From: CAVXFB01 sp963760935
GTDB taxonomy: Bacteria; Planctomycetota; Planctomycetia; Pirellulales; Thermoguttaceae
DNA: 64,000 nucleotides
Direction: 5' to 3'
NCBI GenBank assembly: GCA_963760935.1
Contig: CAVXFB010000003.1
Location: 868,001 to 932,000 of the forward strand
The notes under the pieces are model-generated. The model was not told the origin of the DNA, ran no database searches, and was given only the letters and a program-made list of their open reading frames with translations. The translations under genes were made by a program, and so were the position numbers. Shown here one piece after another: positions 1-9,076 of this stretch (its first letter is position 1; the number at the start of each line of letters is the position of its first letter).

Positions 1-5
1 TTGCC

Positions 6-3000
6 GTGATCTTGGCCGTCCTGGCATGGCGGTCTCGACACCCCAGGACTGGTGGTCAGGAAGTCAGCCGACGTACGTCAGGCACCCCGGCAAGCCGGCA
101 AGGTGACTGGCGATCGTGGGTGATGGGTGTTGGCGTTCGAAGTGGAAGAACGGTAATCAATTGGCCAGTGCTCATTATGCAATGGGCGTTGGTGCTCACC
201 ACTTACTGCGCTATTTGGGTGCTCAACCACGCCGGTAGTCTGGAATCCGCGAGTTTCTTAGCACTTGCTGCAATGTCGGCTATTCTCGTAGTCTTCTTCG
301 CGTGGATTCAATCCTTTCGGTCGGTCGAACAATTGCCGTCGTTGGATTCACAGCGACAGCCAAGACCACAGGCCGTCGTTGACGATGCTGTCATCGAGCA
401 GGCGTCGGGTGCCACTGGCGGCTCGCCCGCCAGTGCTTCAGACGATGCCATCGAACACGCCCGACGACAGGTCAAAGGACCGGTAATTGGGCTGTTAGCA
501 ACAGGGATGTTCAACTGGCTCGTGGTGATACCCGTGGTGGTATGGGCCTTAATACCTGTGGTGGCGGACCTGGCCGCACACAATCGTCCGGGTGCATTGC
601 TTGCCTTTATACCGTTTTCCCTCATGGCATTAAGCAGCGTGATGATTCTTGCCGCACTGAAGATGAAGCGGCTGCAAGCTTACTGGTTGGCTGTCGTCGC
701 CAGCATCCTGGCCATCATCATTTCACCCGGGAACCTGATCGGCCTGCCCATTGGCATCTGGGCATTGGTCGTATTGAGCCAACGAGAAGTGCGCGAGGCG
801 TTTCGGAAGAGTGCCACTGGCTCTGCCAGTGTTCCCCCGCCGGACGGTGCAGAGGGTTTCGATATGCCTCTTCCAAGCACTGGCAAAGCCAATGTTTGGA
901 CAACTTCGGACAAGCCGACATGGCAACCGTCGGGTGCCACTGGCGGCTTGTCCGCCAGTGTTTCAGACGATGCCATCGAACACGCCCGGCGGCAGGTCAA
1001 AGGACCAGCCATCGGCCTGCTGGCAACGGGAATCCTCAACATCCTCATAATGCTCGTTGCGTTTGCCCTATTCATCGCCCCGACGATGCTGGACCATGCA
1101 GGCTTTGCGAGCACAGCCCTCCCTGGCCTGATCCATATCCGGATTTTGGTGGCATTGGCCCTTATATGCGGCAGCCTGATCATTTTCGGCGCCCTGAAAA
1201 TGAAGCGGCTGCAAGCCTACGTGCTGGCCATCGCCGCCAGCATCCTGGCCATCATTAGTTCCCGATGGAACATACTTGGTTTGCCCATCGGCATCTGGGC
1301 ATTGGTGGTCTTGAGCCAGCGGGAGGTGCGAATGGCGTTTGCCGAAAGCAATCGCATCAGAACCGGACGAACGCCGCCATCCGCTACCGATCGAAAGGTC
1401 GGGATGGTGGCCCTTGTATTATGTCTGTCGAGCATTCCGCTCACGCTGCTGTTTGCCACGGTTGCCGGGCTGTTTGCCGCGGTTGCCGGAAGGAACTGGT
1501 CGGAATGGACTTTCCTTACATTTCTTTTCTCCGTCGTGCTCGCGGCGCTGATCTGTGGGCTGGTCGGCCGAAAGTCTGGTGCAGGAAAGGCAGCCATTGC
1601 CATCTCAAGCCTGGGCCTGATTACCTTCATTCTCGGCATTGTCCTATCTCCAGAGTTGTCGAAGATTCATCGTGATTTTGGCGGTTGGCCATCCATCGAG
1701 CGGCTTCCGCCTGGCACGACTCCGGCCGAGATGGGGTTCGTCGATATCGCGAAGCATCCCGGCGGACCGTGGATCGCCAAGCTGCCACAGGGAGAAATCG
1801 AACTGGTGGCGATTTCACGCCATCCGTCCAAAGGCCAGCCCTGGTGGCAACCCGACGGCTCACCGTACGCGGGGCGTTTCGAGTACAGTGGCGACGACGC
1901 CGTGTCTGGCGACCCCACTAGGGAACAGATGCCCGTATTCGTTTACCAGCTACGTGGCGTGCCCGCCGATGTGCAAATGAACTGGCGATTTGAGCCGCCG
2001 ACCGGCAGCGGCGGCACATCGGTTCCCCGTCGCGATGGGCGGTCATTGAAAGACGAAGGCTACGGTCTGTGGTGGCATGCGGTGCCCAAGTCTGCCACAA
2101 CATTCACCATCCGCGTCGGCATCGCCGCCGGCCCGTGGCAAACATTGGCCTATCGCCGGCAAATGGAAACCGGTGCAATCGCCCAAGGACAATCAAATTT
2201 CAATTTTACCAAGCATGTGTCGTTCTTCGATCCGATCGAACAGACCGACGGAACTGTCATCATCAATGTGGCGTACGCACCGGCCGATGTTGCCGCGCGC
2301 ATAACCGCCGTCGACGACAAGGGAATTGAGCACGTCGGCAGTCGTACTGGATCTTTGGATCAACTCGGTGGTCCCGATCGCTGCGCGGCTGCATTCAAAG
2401 ACCTGCCGCTGAAGCAAATCAAGGAGTTTCGTTTCCAAGCCCGGCCATATCACTGGGTCGAGTTCCGCAACGCAGCACTGCAACCGCAACAGTCAAGCAC
2501 CGACGAAGCCTCCGGCCCGTTTGTTCATACAGCCCTCAAAGATCTGGACGGCCAATGGAAGGTGGTGAACTTCGCACAAAGTAAAGATGCCGCTCCACCA
2601 ATCGGCGTTCCCTACGTCCGATTCGATGAAATCAATCGGGTCATGTTTCACGATGGCGGGGTGGAGGCATTCAGCCTAAGAAGTCCGCTAATCATCAAAT
2701 TTCTCCGTTGCCGCGTGCGGAATGGCAAGTCGACAATGACGATTGAGTTCTTTGAAGCGAGCCGGGACCACAATCGGCCTCCAGTCGCATTATGCATCTA
2801 CGAATTCAACGGCGAGCGGCTAAATCTACGCATTAGATGGATTGTTCCACAGCAGGGGAAATATCCATCAGCCCCTACAAGCCTCACCGCCGAGCCAGCC
2901 GCAAACGACGTTCGCCTCGTACTAGAACGCTACCGACCGCCGGCAGACGAAATCGCGGTTCGAGGCTGTTGGGACATTGTGCGCGAAACTGATGACGGCA

Positions 3001-4196
3001 AGATTGTGTCGCAAGAGCCGGGATTTGACCGAATCTGCTGGTTCTACGACAACAGCGCGATCGACATCAATGATGTTGAGCCACTCACGAATGTCATCAG
3101 CGGACGTTACGCCATGGAGGGCACAACGTCGCCGGCAAAGTCAATCACGATCTCGCAGTACCGCGGAAGAGACTTGATGGGGATTTACAAGCTTGAAGGA
3201 TCGCAACTGTTTATCGCCTATCGTGCAGGTGGACCACGGCCGGAGAAGTTCGAGTCGCCGCCCGGCTCCGGTGTGACGCTACTGGTTCTCGAAAGGTCCA
3301 AGCCCAGAATTACTGACGACCGTCAACAGCTTGTCGGCACCTGGAAAGTCGTGGATTCGTCGTCCTGGGAAAAGATGTTCAGGAGCGTCGGCGTTGCAGG
3401 GGACGGCAAGACAGAAATCGGCGTGCCCGTCACACGCGAGGACGCCAAGGCGGCAGCCCAGCGCACGCCGACGGCGATAACAAAGGATACGCTATTCGGC
3501 TTCTACCAGTACAAACTGGATGCCTCAAAGAACCCCAAGGCCATCGACGTGTTATTGAACGGCAAAGTGGTCATGCTGGGCATATACGAGTTGCAGACGC
3601 ATCGTCTGCAATTCCACTTCACGAAGACGCCCGAGCGACCAAAGACTTTCGATCGCAAGCCAGAAGATGACGTGGACGATCTGTTCTTGACCCTCCAACG
3701 CACGACTGCGGCGGACAAGAACGCAATTGGCCAGCCCCCGAGCAGTGGCGGAGCAATTGGCGTACAGCGAGGGATGAAGGGTACTGAAGGCAAGAAACCG
3801 GAGGTTCCAGGCAAACCAACTTCCCATTCCGCTTTCGGGCCAAACAGCGATTCGCAACAAGCCGGCGAAAAGGCTCCATTTGAATTCTCGGTGATTATCG
3901 CCCAGCACGTGATGCTCCTCGATGGCGAAAAGATCGTCACCTGGCCACAGATCGAGGAGCTGATTGCCAAGCGACCAAATCCATCGCAGACACGCCCCAC
4001 GTTTTACTTTACGCGAGGCGTCATCGAATCAGACCGCTATGCGGCCGCCAAGAAGGAGATATGGCGTCTTCACCGCGATTACAAGCTGGTTGGACACGTC
4101 GAGGGAAGCCTGTCGCTGCAAGACGATTATCGCTACGACCGCATCCGCGCGGCAGACGATCTGAAAACCGTTCAGCCGCAGGTTCGCCAGGCATGA
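6..4196 (+). CDS. Large membrane protein with three TIGR03067-like domains, possibly 5'-truncated
   Basis: About 1396 residues. The frame is open to the left window edge, so the GTG at 6 may be internal. The first ~560 residues hold several hydrophobic segments. Two units of about 175 residues are clear duplicates: each begins at a linker around residues 134 and 309, has a shared DDAIEHARRQVKGP stretch and ends in a similar IGIWALVVLSQREVR segment. Soluble regions follow. Three modules match the TIGR03067 planctomycete pattern (L.GxWxVV), near residues 843, 983 and 1103. The C-terminal ~100 residues (FEFSVIIAQHVMLLDGEKI) look somewhat like a periplasmic ExbD/TolR-type domain; that is inference. 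The function is unknown. The stop overlaps the next start as ATGA, so the two genes are probably translationally coupled. Confidence 0.75.
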   Translation: MILAVLAWRSRHPRTGGQEVSRRTSGTPASRQGDWRSWVMGVGVRSGRTVINWPVLIMQWALVLTTYCAIWVLNHAGSLESASFLALAAMSAILVVFFAWIQSFRSVEQLPSLDSQRQPRPQAVVDDAVIEQASGATGGSPASASDDAIEHARRQVKGPVIGLLATGMFNWLVVIPVVVWALIPVVADLAAHNRPGALLAFIPFSLMALSSVMILAALKMKRLQAYWLAVVASILAIIISPGNLIGLPIGIWALVVLSQREVREAFRKSATGSASVPPPDGAEGFDMPLPSTGKANVWTTSDKPTWQPSGATGGLSASVSDDAIEHARRQVKGPAIGLLATGILNILIMLVAFALFIAPTMLDHAGFASTALPGLIHIRILVALALICGSLIIFGALKMKRLQAYVLAIAASILAIISSRWNILGLPIGIWALVVLSQREVRMAFAESNRIRTGRTPPSATDRKVGMVALVLCLSSIPLTLLFATVAGLFAAVAGRNWSEWTFLTFLFSVVLAALICGLVGRKSGAGKAAIAISSLGLITFILGIVLSPELSKIHRDFGGWPSIERLPPGTTPAEMGFVDIAKHPGGPWIAKLPQGEIELVAISRHPSKGQPWWQPDGSPYAGRFEYSGDDAVSGDPTREQMPVFVYQLRGVPADVQMNWRFEPPTGSGGTSVPRRDGRSLKDEGYGLWWHAVPKSATTFTIRVGIAAGPWQTLAYRRQMETGAIAQGQSNFNFTKHVSFFDPIEQTDGTVIINVAYAPADVAARITAVDDKGIEHVGSRTGSLDQLGGPDRCAAAFKDLPLKQIKEFRFQARPYHWVEFRNAALQPQQSSTDEASGPFVHTALKDLDGQWKVVNFAQSKDAAPPIGVPYVRFDEINRVMFHDGGVEAFSLRSPLIIKFLRCRVRNGKSTMTIEFFEASRDHNRPPVALCIYEFNGERLNLRIRWIVPQQGKYPSAPTSLTAEPAANDVRLVLERYRPPADEIAVRGCWDIVRETDDGKIVSQEPGFDRICWFYDNSAIDINDVEPLTNVISGRYAMEGTTSPAKSITISQYRGRDLMGIYKLEGSQLFIAYRAGGPRPEKFESPPGSGVTLLVLERSKPRITDDRQQLVGTWKVVDSSSWEKMFRSVGVAGDGKTEIGVPVTREDAKAAAQRTPTAITKDTLFGFYQYKLDASKNPKAIDVLLNGKVVMLGIYELQTHRLQFHFTKTPERPKTFDRKPEDDVDDLFLTLQRTTAADKNAIGQPPSSGGAIGVQRGMKGTEGKKPEVPGKPTSHSAFGPNSDSQQAGEKAPFEFSVIIAQHVMLLDGEKIVTWPQIEELIAKRPNPSQTRPTFYFTRGVIESDRYAAAKKEIWRLHRDYKLVGHVEGSLSLQDDYRYDRIRAADDLKTVQPQVRQA
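407..960. repeat. Palindromic repeat copies inside a coding region
   Basis: Four short hairpins lie in frame inside the large membrane protein gene. Perfect 9-bp stems CACTGGCGG/CCGCCAGTG with 5-nt loops occupy 413-435 and 938-960. A 7-bp stem CACTGGC/GCCAGTG is at 815-831, and a one-mismatch version is at 878-894. The two 9-bp copies are preceded by GGGTGC, as in the intergenic element at 39097-39162. They encode the Gly/Ala/Ser-rich linkers between membrane segments. Confidence 0.8.
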
Positions 4197-4693
4197 CTTC
4201 GTTGGTCGAAGCCGTCGGCGTGTTCAATTATCTTGCCGAGCGGGATGCTGTCGGAAAAACTCAGCCGCCGCTTACCGAAGACGAAGTGATCGCGGCCCTA
4301 CGTTGGGCACTATTAGAACCGCGCAAACTGCCCGTGTCGGACAAAACACTCCAGGCTCTGCGGAAGATCATTGAGTCACGAGAGCTTCCTTCGGGGTACG
4401 AATTGGAAGTGATCTCCGGCTTTCGGCCGAACAATCAGATCGAAGTCACGAAGTGGTCTGTTCGCTTGCGGGTTCCCCGCGAGCCACAGGGGACTTACAG
4501 CATCAGCATCCGCGAGCAGCCGATTCGGTCCCGGCTGATCGGCGACGAGGAGCGAAAAGTCATCGAGAAGTGGCAGAAGATATGGCGTGCACAGGGAATG
4601 CCATTGAATGACTTGCGACTGGGCGGAGAATACGCGAAGGAGAGGGCCAAGGCAGCCGAAACTGATCGGGCCAAGCGAGCCAACAAGGAATAG
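4193..4693 (+). CDS. Hypothetical protein coupled to the large membrane protein
   Basis: This 166-residue soluble protein is not recognised. The start MTSLVEAVGVF is chosen because its ATG overlaps the upstream TGA (ATGA); in-frame codons further upstream lie inside the previous gene. No signal peptide or membrane segment is visible. The first half is predicted helical (EDEVIAALRWALLEPRK). The middle contains alternating strand-like segments (WSVRLRVP, TYSISIREQP). The C-terminus is highly charged, rich in Lys, Arg, Glu and Ala, consistent with a helix or coiled coil. Tight coupling suggests that it acts with the upstream membrane protein, but nothing in the sequence shows how. Confidence 0.6.
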   Translation: MTSLVEAVGVFNYLAERDAVGKTQPPLTEDEVIAALRWALLEPRKLPVSDKTLQALRKIIESRELPSGYELEVISGFRPNNQIEVTKWSVRLRVPREPQGTYSISIREQPIRSRLIGDEERKVIEKWQKIWRAQGMPLNDLRLGGEYAKERAKAAETDRAKRANKE

Positions 4694-5057
4694 CGCCGGC
4701 ATGTCAAAATCCGGCAGATCCGTAGGGTCCGCCGTGCGGACCGCATATTAACCAACTCGAGGAAATGAAGGCATACTTGCCAGCTCAACGGGGATACGAA
4801 AAGAAACACTGATCTCCACTGATCTCCGCTAATTGTGTGAATCAGCGAAAATCAGTGTCGATTAGTGTTCCGCGACTCCTTCTATTTCCCCTGGATTGAC
4901 GCTACTTTCTTAAGTCTCTTCGTATCGGAGCCGCCGTGCGGACCGACGCTGCATCGCCGCGTATTACCGCAAAACCTCGATTGCGTTCGCCCGTCGATCT
5001 TCGCTACAATTCCCACCGACTCCTATTTTCCAATTTCGCCTGGACCACCACAATTTG
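4694..5057. repeat. Intergenic region built from dispersed repeats
   Basis: This gap of about 360 bp holds no convincing gene. Positions 4721-4743 carry a 23-bp sequence (CGTAGGGTCC...) identical to the left arm of the palindrome at 60654. Positions 4805-4869 form a long imperfect hairpin whose arms pair AACACT with AGTGTT, CACTGAT with ATCAGTG, and CGCTAATT with AATCAGCG. A partial copy of the first repeat (GCCGTGCGGACCG) recurs near 4932. No promoter for the downstream gene was identified with confidence. Confidence 0.6.
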
Positions 5058-6609
5058 ATGCGTGCTACCTCATCGCTTTTTGACCTGGGCTGGTGGCGAG
5101 AAGTTCACTGGTTTGCGCCGTGGCGGATCGCGCTTACGCTTCTGATCATTGCGACGATCTGGGGCATGGTCGACGTCCGGCGGCGCGGATATCCGTATCC
5201 CAATACGCCGGGCGAGCACAAGACCGACCTGACCGTGTACACCGAGGCCGGCGCGGCGTTTTTCGACGGCCGCAAACCGTACGAAGTCTGCAATCCGCGC
5301 GGGTGGACGTACGTGTATCCGCCCATGCTCGCCATGGCGCTGGCTCCGTTGCACGTGCTGCCAATGCAGGATCAGGCGATCGTTTGGTTCTTCATTTGCC
5401 TGGGCATGTGTTGGGGATCGTATCGAGAATGCGCCCGGATCGTCGACGCCATCGTTCCACAAGGCCCGCGGAATGCCCGGCCGGCGGACGCACCGACCGC
5501 GCCGATCGATTTGCCAACGGCAGCTCCGTCTGCCGCATTCGGCATCGCGCCTCGTCCGCTGGCTCGGCATTATCGCCGTGGTCACCGCGACGTTGCCCAC
5601 GTTGAACTGTCTGCAACGCGGGCAAGTGACGATCGTAATCGTCTATTTTCTGCTGTTGGGCATGCGCCTGATTTTCACCGGCCGCTCGCCCTTGGCACAG
5701 ACCGCCGGCGGCATCATGTTGGCCATACCGGTTGTCATCAAGATCGTGCCGATTCTGCCGGTCGCCTTCGTTCTGTTCATCCAGTTGGCCGGCTTCTTGT
5801 GGAACTGGTGGCGGCGCCACGAATCGGCCGTACCGCGCGGCCGACAGTTTGCGGCGTCCTCGATCGGTTTTGCATTGGGCCTCGTGCTATTCTTCCTCTT
5901 GCTGCCGGCCGCGCTAGTCGGCTGGAGCGCGAATCTTCGGCATCTCGACACGTGGTCCGACCTTGTGCTGGCAAACGCGGACAGTAGTTCGGCCACGCCC
6001 GGCTTCGAGGCGGACACCCACTCGGTGCGCAATCAATGCCTGGGCAATGCGTTGTACCGGCTGGGAAATTTTGCCGCCTACATGTGGGCCGGCGGTCCGG
6101 AAGATCCGCTGGTGGACGACCCCAATCCACCGCCCCGCTTGATGGACGCGCCCGTCGTGGATACGTGGCTGTTGCTGGTCCGCATCACCTTGATGGCGGC
6201 ACTGCTTGTGGTTGGCGTGATGCTGGCCGTGCAACTCGATGCCAGGTTCAGTCAGACGGCAGGTTTCGGCCTTGCATGCATGGCATTGTTGGTCGTTTCG
6301 CCGGTTGCCCGAAACCACTATTTCATCCTGCTGGCTCCCGGCGTGTTGTTCGTGCCACTATGGTTGGCCGATCGCGGCCGCCGCCGCGCCGCGATGCTCT
6401 TGGCCGTCGTGCCGTGCGTCTTGGTCATAATGCAATATCTTCTCTTGCCCTACGTTGGCCGGGTGGGGCTGCTAGGCTTGGGCACCACGGGCTGGCTAAT
6501 GGCTGCCATGGTGCTTATGGTCCGGACCGATCGACTCCGGGACGAATCTGCCGACGATCCGGATCAGTCGGGTGTGCAGCGGTCCGCACCGCTGGGGTAC
6601 GCCGCCTGA
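5058..6609 (+). CDS. GT87 (DUF2029)-like membrane glycosyltransferase, frameshifted
   Basis: This polytopic membrane protein of about 516 residues resembles family 87 glycosyltransferases, polyprenol-phosphate-dependent mannosyltransferase-like enzymes of the cell envelope. The N-terminal part has a membrane segment (IALTLLIIATIWGMV) followed by a loop with DLTVYTEAGAAFFDGRKPYE and YVYPPMLAMALAPL. This arrangement, an acidic residue then Y.YPP, is typical of GT87/GT-C proteins. The remaining ~360 residues contain about seven more membrane segments and continue in a different frame. The switch lies near 5520-5555 and corresponds to one extra base or two missing bases, so this is probably one gene with a sequence error. 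ATG at 5058 is preferred over the TTG immediately before it. The acceptor is unknown. Confidence 0.65.
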
Positions 6610-6658
6610 TACGAGGTGGCCACTTCCCTTCCGGGCCACAATTGGCAATAATCCGGGC

Positions 6659-6868
6659 ATGGGACGCTTTGCCTGGGCACTACTGATCGTCGTGCTGCTG
6701 GTCGGCGGCTGCCGAAAGACCGTCGAGACGCCTGCAAAGAAGCCTGCTACTGGCCCGACGCGAGACGAGTTCGGCCTCCCGATAGTTATCCACATGGACG
6801 TGCCTGAGGCGCCGCCCGAAATACAAAAACCCTCGCCCCCGATCCCGAAGGAGCGCGAGTCGCATTGA
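6659..6868 (+). CDS. Small lipoprotein
   Basis: This 69-residue protein starts at the ATG of MGRFAWALLIVVL. A typical type II signal peptide is visible: a short basic start, a hydrophobic core and the lipobox LVGGC, so the mature protein should begin at Cys18 as a lipid-anchored protein. The mature part is a short Pro-, Lys- and Glu-rich stretch with no recognisable domain. Its TGA overlaps the TTG start of the cardiolipin synthase (TTGA), suggesting translational coupling. The function is unknown. Confidence 0.6.
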   Translation: MGRFAWALLIVVLLVGGCRKTVETPAKKPATGPTRDEFGLPIVIHMDVPEAPPEIQKPSPPIPKERESH

Positions 6869-8301
6869 GCCAGTCTAGCGTTCTTTTCTTGATAGCGGTC
6901 AGCGAATGGCTGATTCGCTTGATCATGCTGCCAATCATTGTGCTGCGCAAGGAGAAGCCGGCCACCTGTCTGGCATGGCTGACGATCGTCTTCTTCGAGC
7001 CGTGGATCGGGCTGGGGCTCTATCTGCTTGTGGGCGAAAATCGGCTGGGGCGACGGCGGCTGGCCCGACGCAGCAGCCGCCGCTTGCAGCTCCAAGCGTC
7101 CGAGTATCCGGCCGTCGAGCCCGGCCACGTCGTCGATCCGGCCGCAACAGAAGATTCTCACGTGTTAGTCCATCTGGCCGGCCGCGCCGGTGGCTTGCCG
7201 GTCGTCGGCGGAAATGCAATCTCGCTGATGACCGATACCGCGATGGTCGTCGATCGGCTCGTTGCCGACATCGACGCCGCCCGGCAACACGTGCATCTGC
7301 TGTTCTACATTTTCAAAGATGACAGCGTCGGCCAACGGGTGGCCGATGCGTTGATCCGTGCGACACAGCGCGGCGTGATGTGCCGAGTGCTGGCCGATGC
7401 CGTCGGTTCGCGACAGTTGTTCCGTCGCTTGGCCCCAACATTGCGGCAGCAAGGGATACGCATCTTTCCCGCATTGCCGGCAAATCTCTGGCGCATACCA
7501 TTTTCCCGGCTGGATCTGCGGAACCATCGCAAGCTGGCCGTCATCGATGGTCTAGTGGCCTATACGGGCTCGCAAAATATTGTCGAGCCCAGCTACGGCC
7601 ACAAGCGGGCCGGCGTGTGGCACGACATCATGGCGAGGATCACCGGGCCGGTGGTACGCCAGCTCCAGGGCATCTTCTTGGAGGATTGGTTCTACGAGTC
7701 GGGCGAACTGCTCGAAGATGCGGCACTGTTCCCCGCCAGCCGCACTGACGGTCCCATCACCGTTCAGGTCGTGCCAACCGGCCCCGATCGGCCCACCGAC
7801 CTGATTCAGGACTTGATCGTCAAGGCGATATTCCTGGCCCGCAGTCGCGTCATCATCACTTCTCCATATTTTATTCCCAACGACGCCATGCTCTTGGCCT
7901 TGCGATTGGCAGCCCTGCGCGGCGTGCAGGTCGACGTGGTGCTTCCCAAACGGTGCGACCACCCAATTGTCCAGGCGGCCGGCGCATTCTACTGCGACTA
8001 CTTGATGCGCTACGGCGTGAATATCTACCTGTTCCAGCAGGGCATGCTCCATGCGAAGACGCTTACTGTGGATAACAAGTTGGCCATGTTCGGCTCCGCC
8101 AATTACGACATTCGCTCGTTCGACCTAAACTTCGAGTTGAATCTCTTTGTCCATGCGGCCGAGGCGGTCGAGGAAATGTGGCACCTGCAACAGATGTATC
8201 TCAACCAATCACAGCGCGCAACGGCCGACGACTTGCCGACAAAGACGTCGCTCGGACGACTGAAAGTCAATCTGGCGAAATTGTGCAGCCCGCTGCTGTA
8301 A
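6865..8301 (+). CDS. cls: Cardiolipin synthase (phospholipase D family)
   Basis: This 478-residue membrane enzyme is expected to transfer a phosphatidyl group between phosphatidylglycerol molecules to make cardiolipin and glycerol. The N-terminus has two membrane segments (about residues 5-28 and 34-55), the PLDc_N arrangement. Two HKD active-site motifs are intact: H221-K223-D228 in NHRKLAVIDG and H396-K398-D403 in LHAKTLTVDN, each followed by the GS.N type of sequence (GSQN, GSANYD). The length matches bacterial Cls. The start is a TTG that overlaps the stop of the small lipoprotein, because no better start lies in the hydrophobic N-terminus. Related PLD phosphatidyltransferases with another substrate are the main alternative. 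Confidence 0.9.
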   Translation: MSQSSVLFLIAVSEWLIRLIMLPIIVLRKEKPATCLAWLTIVFFEPWIGLGLYLLVGENRLGRRRLARRSSRRLQLQASEYPAVEPGHVVDPAATEDSHVLVHLAGRAGGLPVVGGNAISLMTDTAMVVDRLVADIDAARQHVHLLFYIFKDDSVGQRVADALIRATQRGVMCRVLADAVGSRQLFRRLAPTLRQQGIRIFPALPANLWRIPFSRLDLRNHRKLAVIDGLVAYTGSQNIVEPSYGHKRAGVWHDIMARITGPVVRQLQGIFLEDWFYESGELLEDAALFPASRTDGPITVQVVPTGPDRPTDLIQDLIVKAIFLARSRVIITSPYFIPNDAMLLALRLAALRGVQVDVVLPKRCDHPIVQAAGAFYCDYLMRYGVNIYLFQQGMLHAKTLTVDNKLAMFGSANYDIRSFDLNFELNLFVHAAEAVEEMWHLQQMYLNQSQRATADDLPTKTSLGRLKVNLAKLCSPLL

Positions 8302-8363
8302 TGCGGTCGCTGCGGACATCGCTATCTTGGTAGCTTGTGGCCCATGGTGTAGAATCATCACCC

Positions 8364-8711
8364 ATGAACCCGACCCACGGCAATCCGAATATGGTGGCCT
8401 ACTGCGGACTGTACTGCGGAGCATGCCGAGCCTACGGCCGCGGGCGTTGCCCTGGCTGCCACGAGAACCACAAGGCCACGTGGTGCACTGTGCGAACCTG
8501 TTGTCGCGAGCACGGCTATGCTTCGTGCGCCAACTGCACCACGCCGTCAAACCCGGTCGACTGCAAAAAGTTCAACAACCTCATCTCGAAGCTTTTTGGG
8601 CTGATCTTTCGCTCCGATCGCCGGGCGTGCATCATTCAGATCCGCGAGAAGGGCATCGAGGCCCATGCCGATATCATGTCGGCGCATCAATCGCACACGA
8701 TCCGGCGGTAA
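8364..8711 (+). CDS. DUF3795-like cysteine-rich protein
   Basis: This 115-residue soluble protein has a cysteine-rich N-terminal half: YCGLYCGACRAY, then GRCPGCHEN, TCCREHG, CANC and DCKKF. The spacing matches the DUF3795 family, which probably binds zinc or an iron-sulfur cluster; that role is inference. The ATG at 8364 is chosen because the codons upstream of it have no family-like sequence. The gene stands alone and converges on the small membrane protein gene at 8754. The two stops flank a perfect inverted repeat. Confidence 0.7.
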   Translation: MNPTHGNPNMVAYCGLYCGACRAYGRGRCPGCHENHKATWCTVRTCCREHGYASCANCTTPSNPVDCKKFNNLISKLFGLIFRSDRRACIIQIREKGIEAHADIMSAHQSHTIRR

Positions 8712-8761
8712 GAAGTAACATCGCAGGCACACGGCGTGTGCATGCGGTAGACGTTACTTCT
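8711..8761. repeat. Inverted repeat between convergent genes
   Basis: Perfect 9-bp arms AGAAGTAAC (8711-8719) and GTTACTTCT (8753-8761) enclose an inner GCACAC/GTGTGC pairing. It sits exactly between two convergent stops and could act as a bidirectional terminator or RNA stabiliser, although there is no T-run. The inner CACACGG.GTGTG core recurs near 62160. Confidence 0.6.
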
Positions 8762-8975
8762 GCTCCTTCGTCGTAGCGGCTCGATAGAACAAGTAGATGC
8801 CGGTCGGCACTCCCAGCGCAAAGACTATCCCATCAAACACGGCCTCGGCAGTGACCAATTCGCGATGAAGGCCAAAAATGCCACTGGGCAGCCACTGCGC
8901 AAGAAGAATAACGCCGCCCGCGAGCCCAAGGGCCAATGCGCCGGCGCCCAACCCAACTTTGTCGTCCGCAGTCAT
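8754..8975 (-). CDS. Small two-TM membrane protein
   Basis: This 73-residue protein starts at MTADDKVGLGAG. An AAGGGTG Shine-Dalgarno-like sequence lies just upstream, which favours this ATG over a TTG seven codons earlier. Two hydrophobic helices are visible (GAGALALGLAGGVILLAQWL and VFDGIVFALGVPTGIYLFY) separated by a short polar loop, with a charged C-terminus. It is conserved in style with small planctomycete membrane proteins, but no function can be assigned. Confidence 0.55.
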   Translation of the reverse strand: MTADDKVGLGAGALALGLAGGVILLAQWLPSGIFGLHRELVTAEAVFDGIVFALGVPTGIYLFYRAATTKEQK

Positions 8976-9076
8976 AATTTCACCCTTAGGGACCAAACCC
9001 TATTCTACCTCGCCCCCCGCTCGGCCGCCAAGCGGAATCTGCGGCTCCCCAAGATTCATGGCTGCTCGATGTTACC

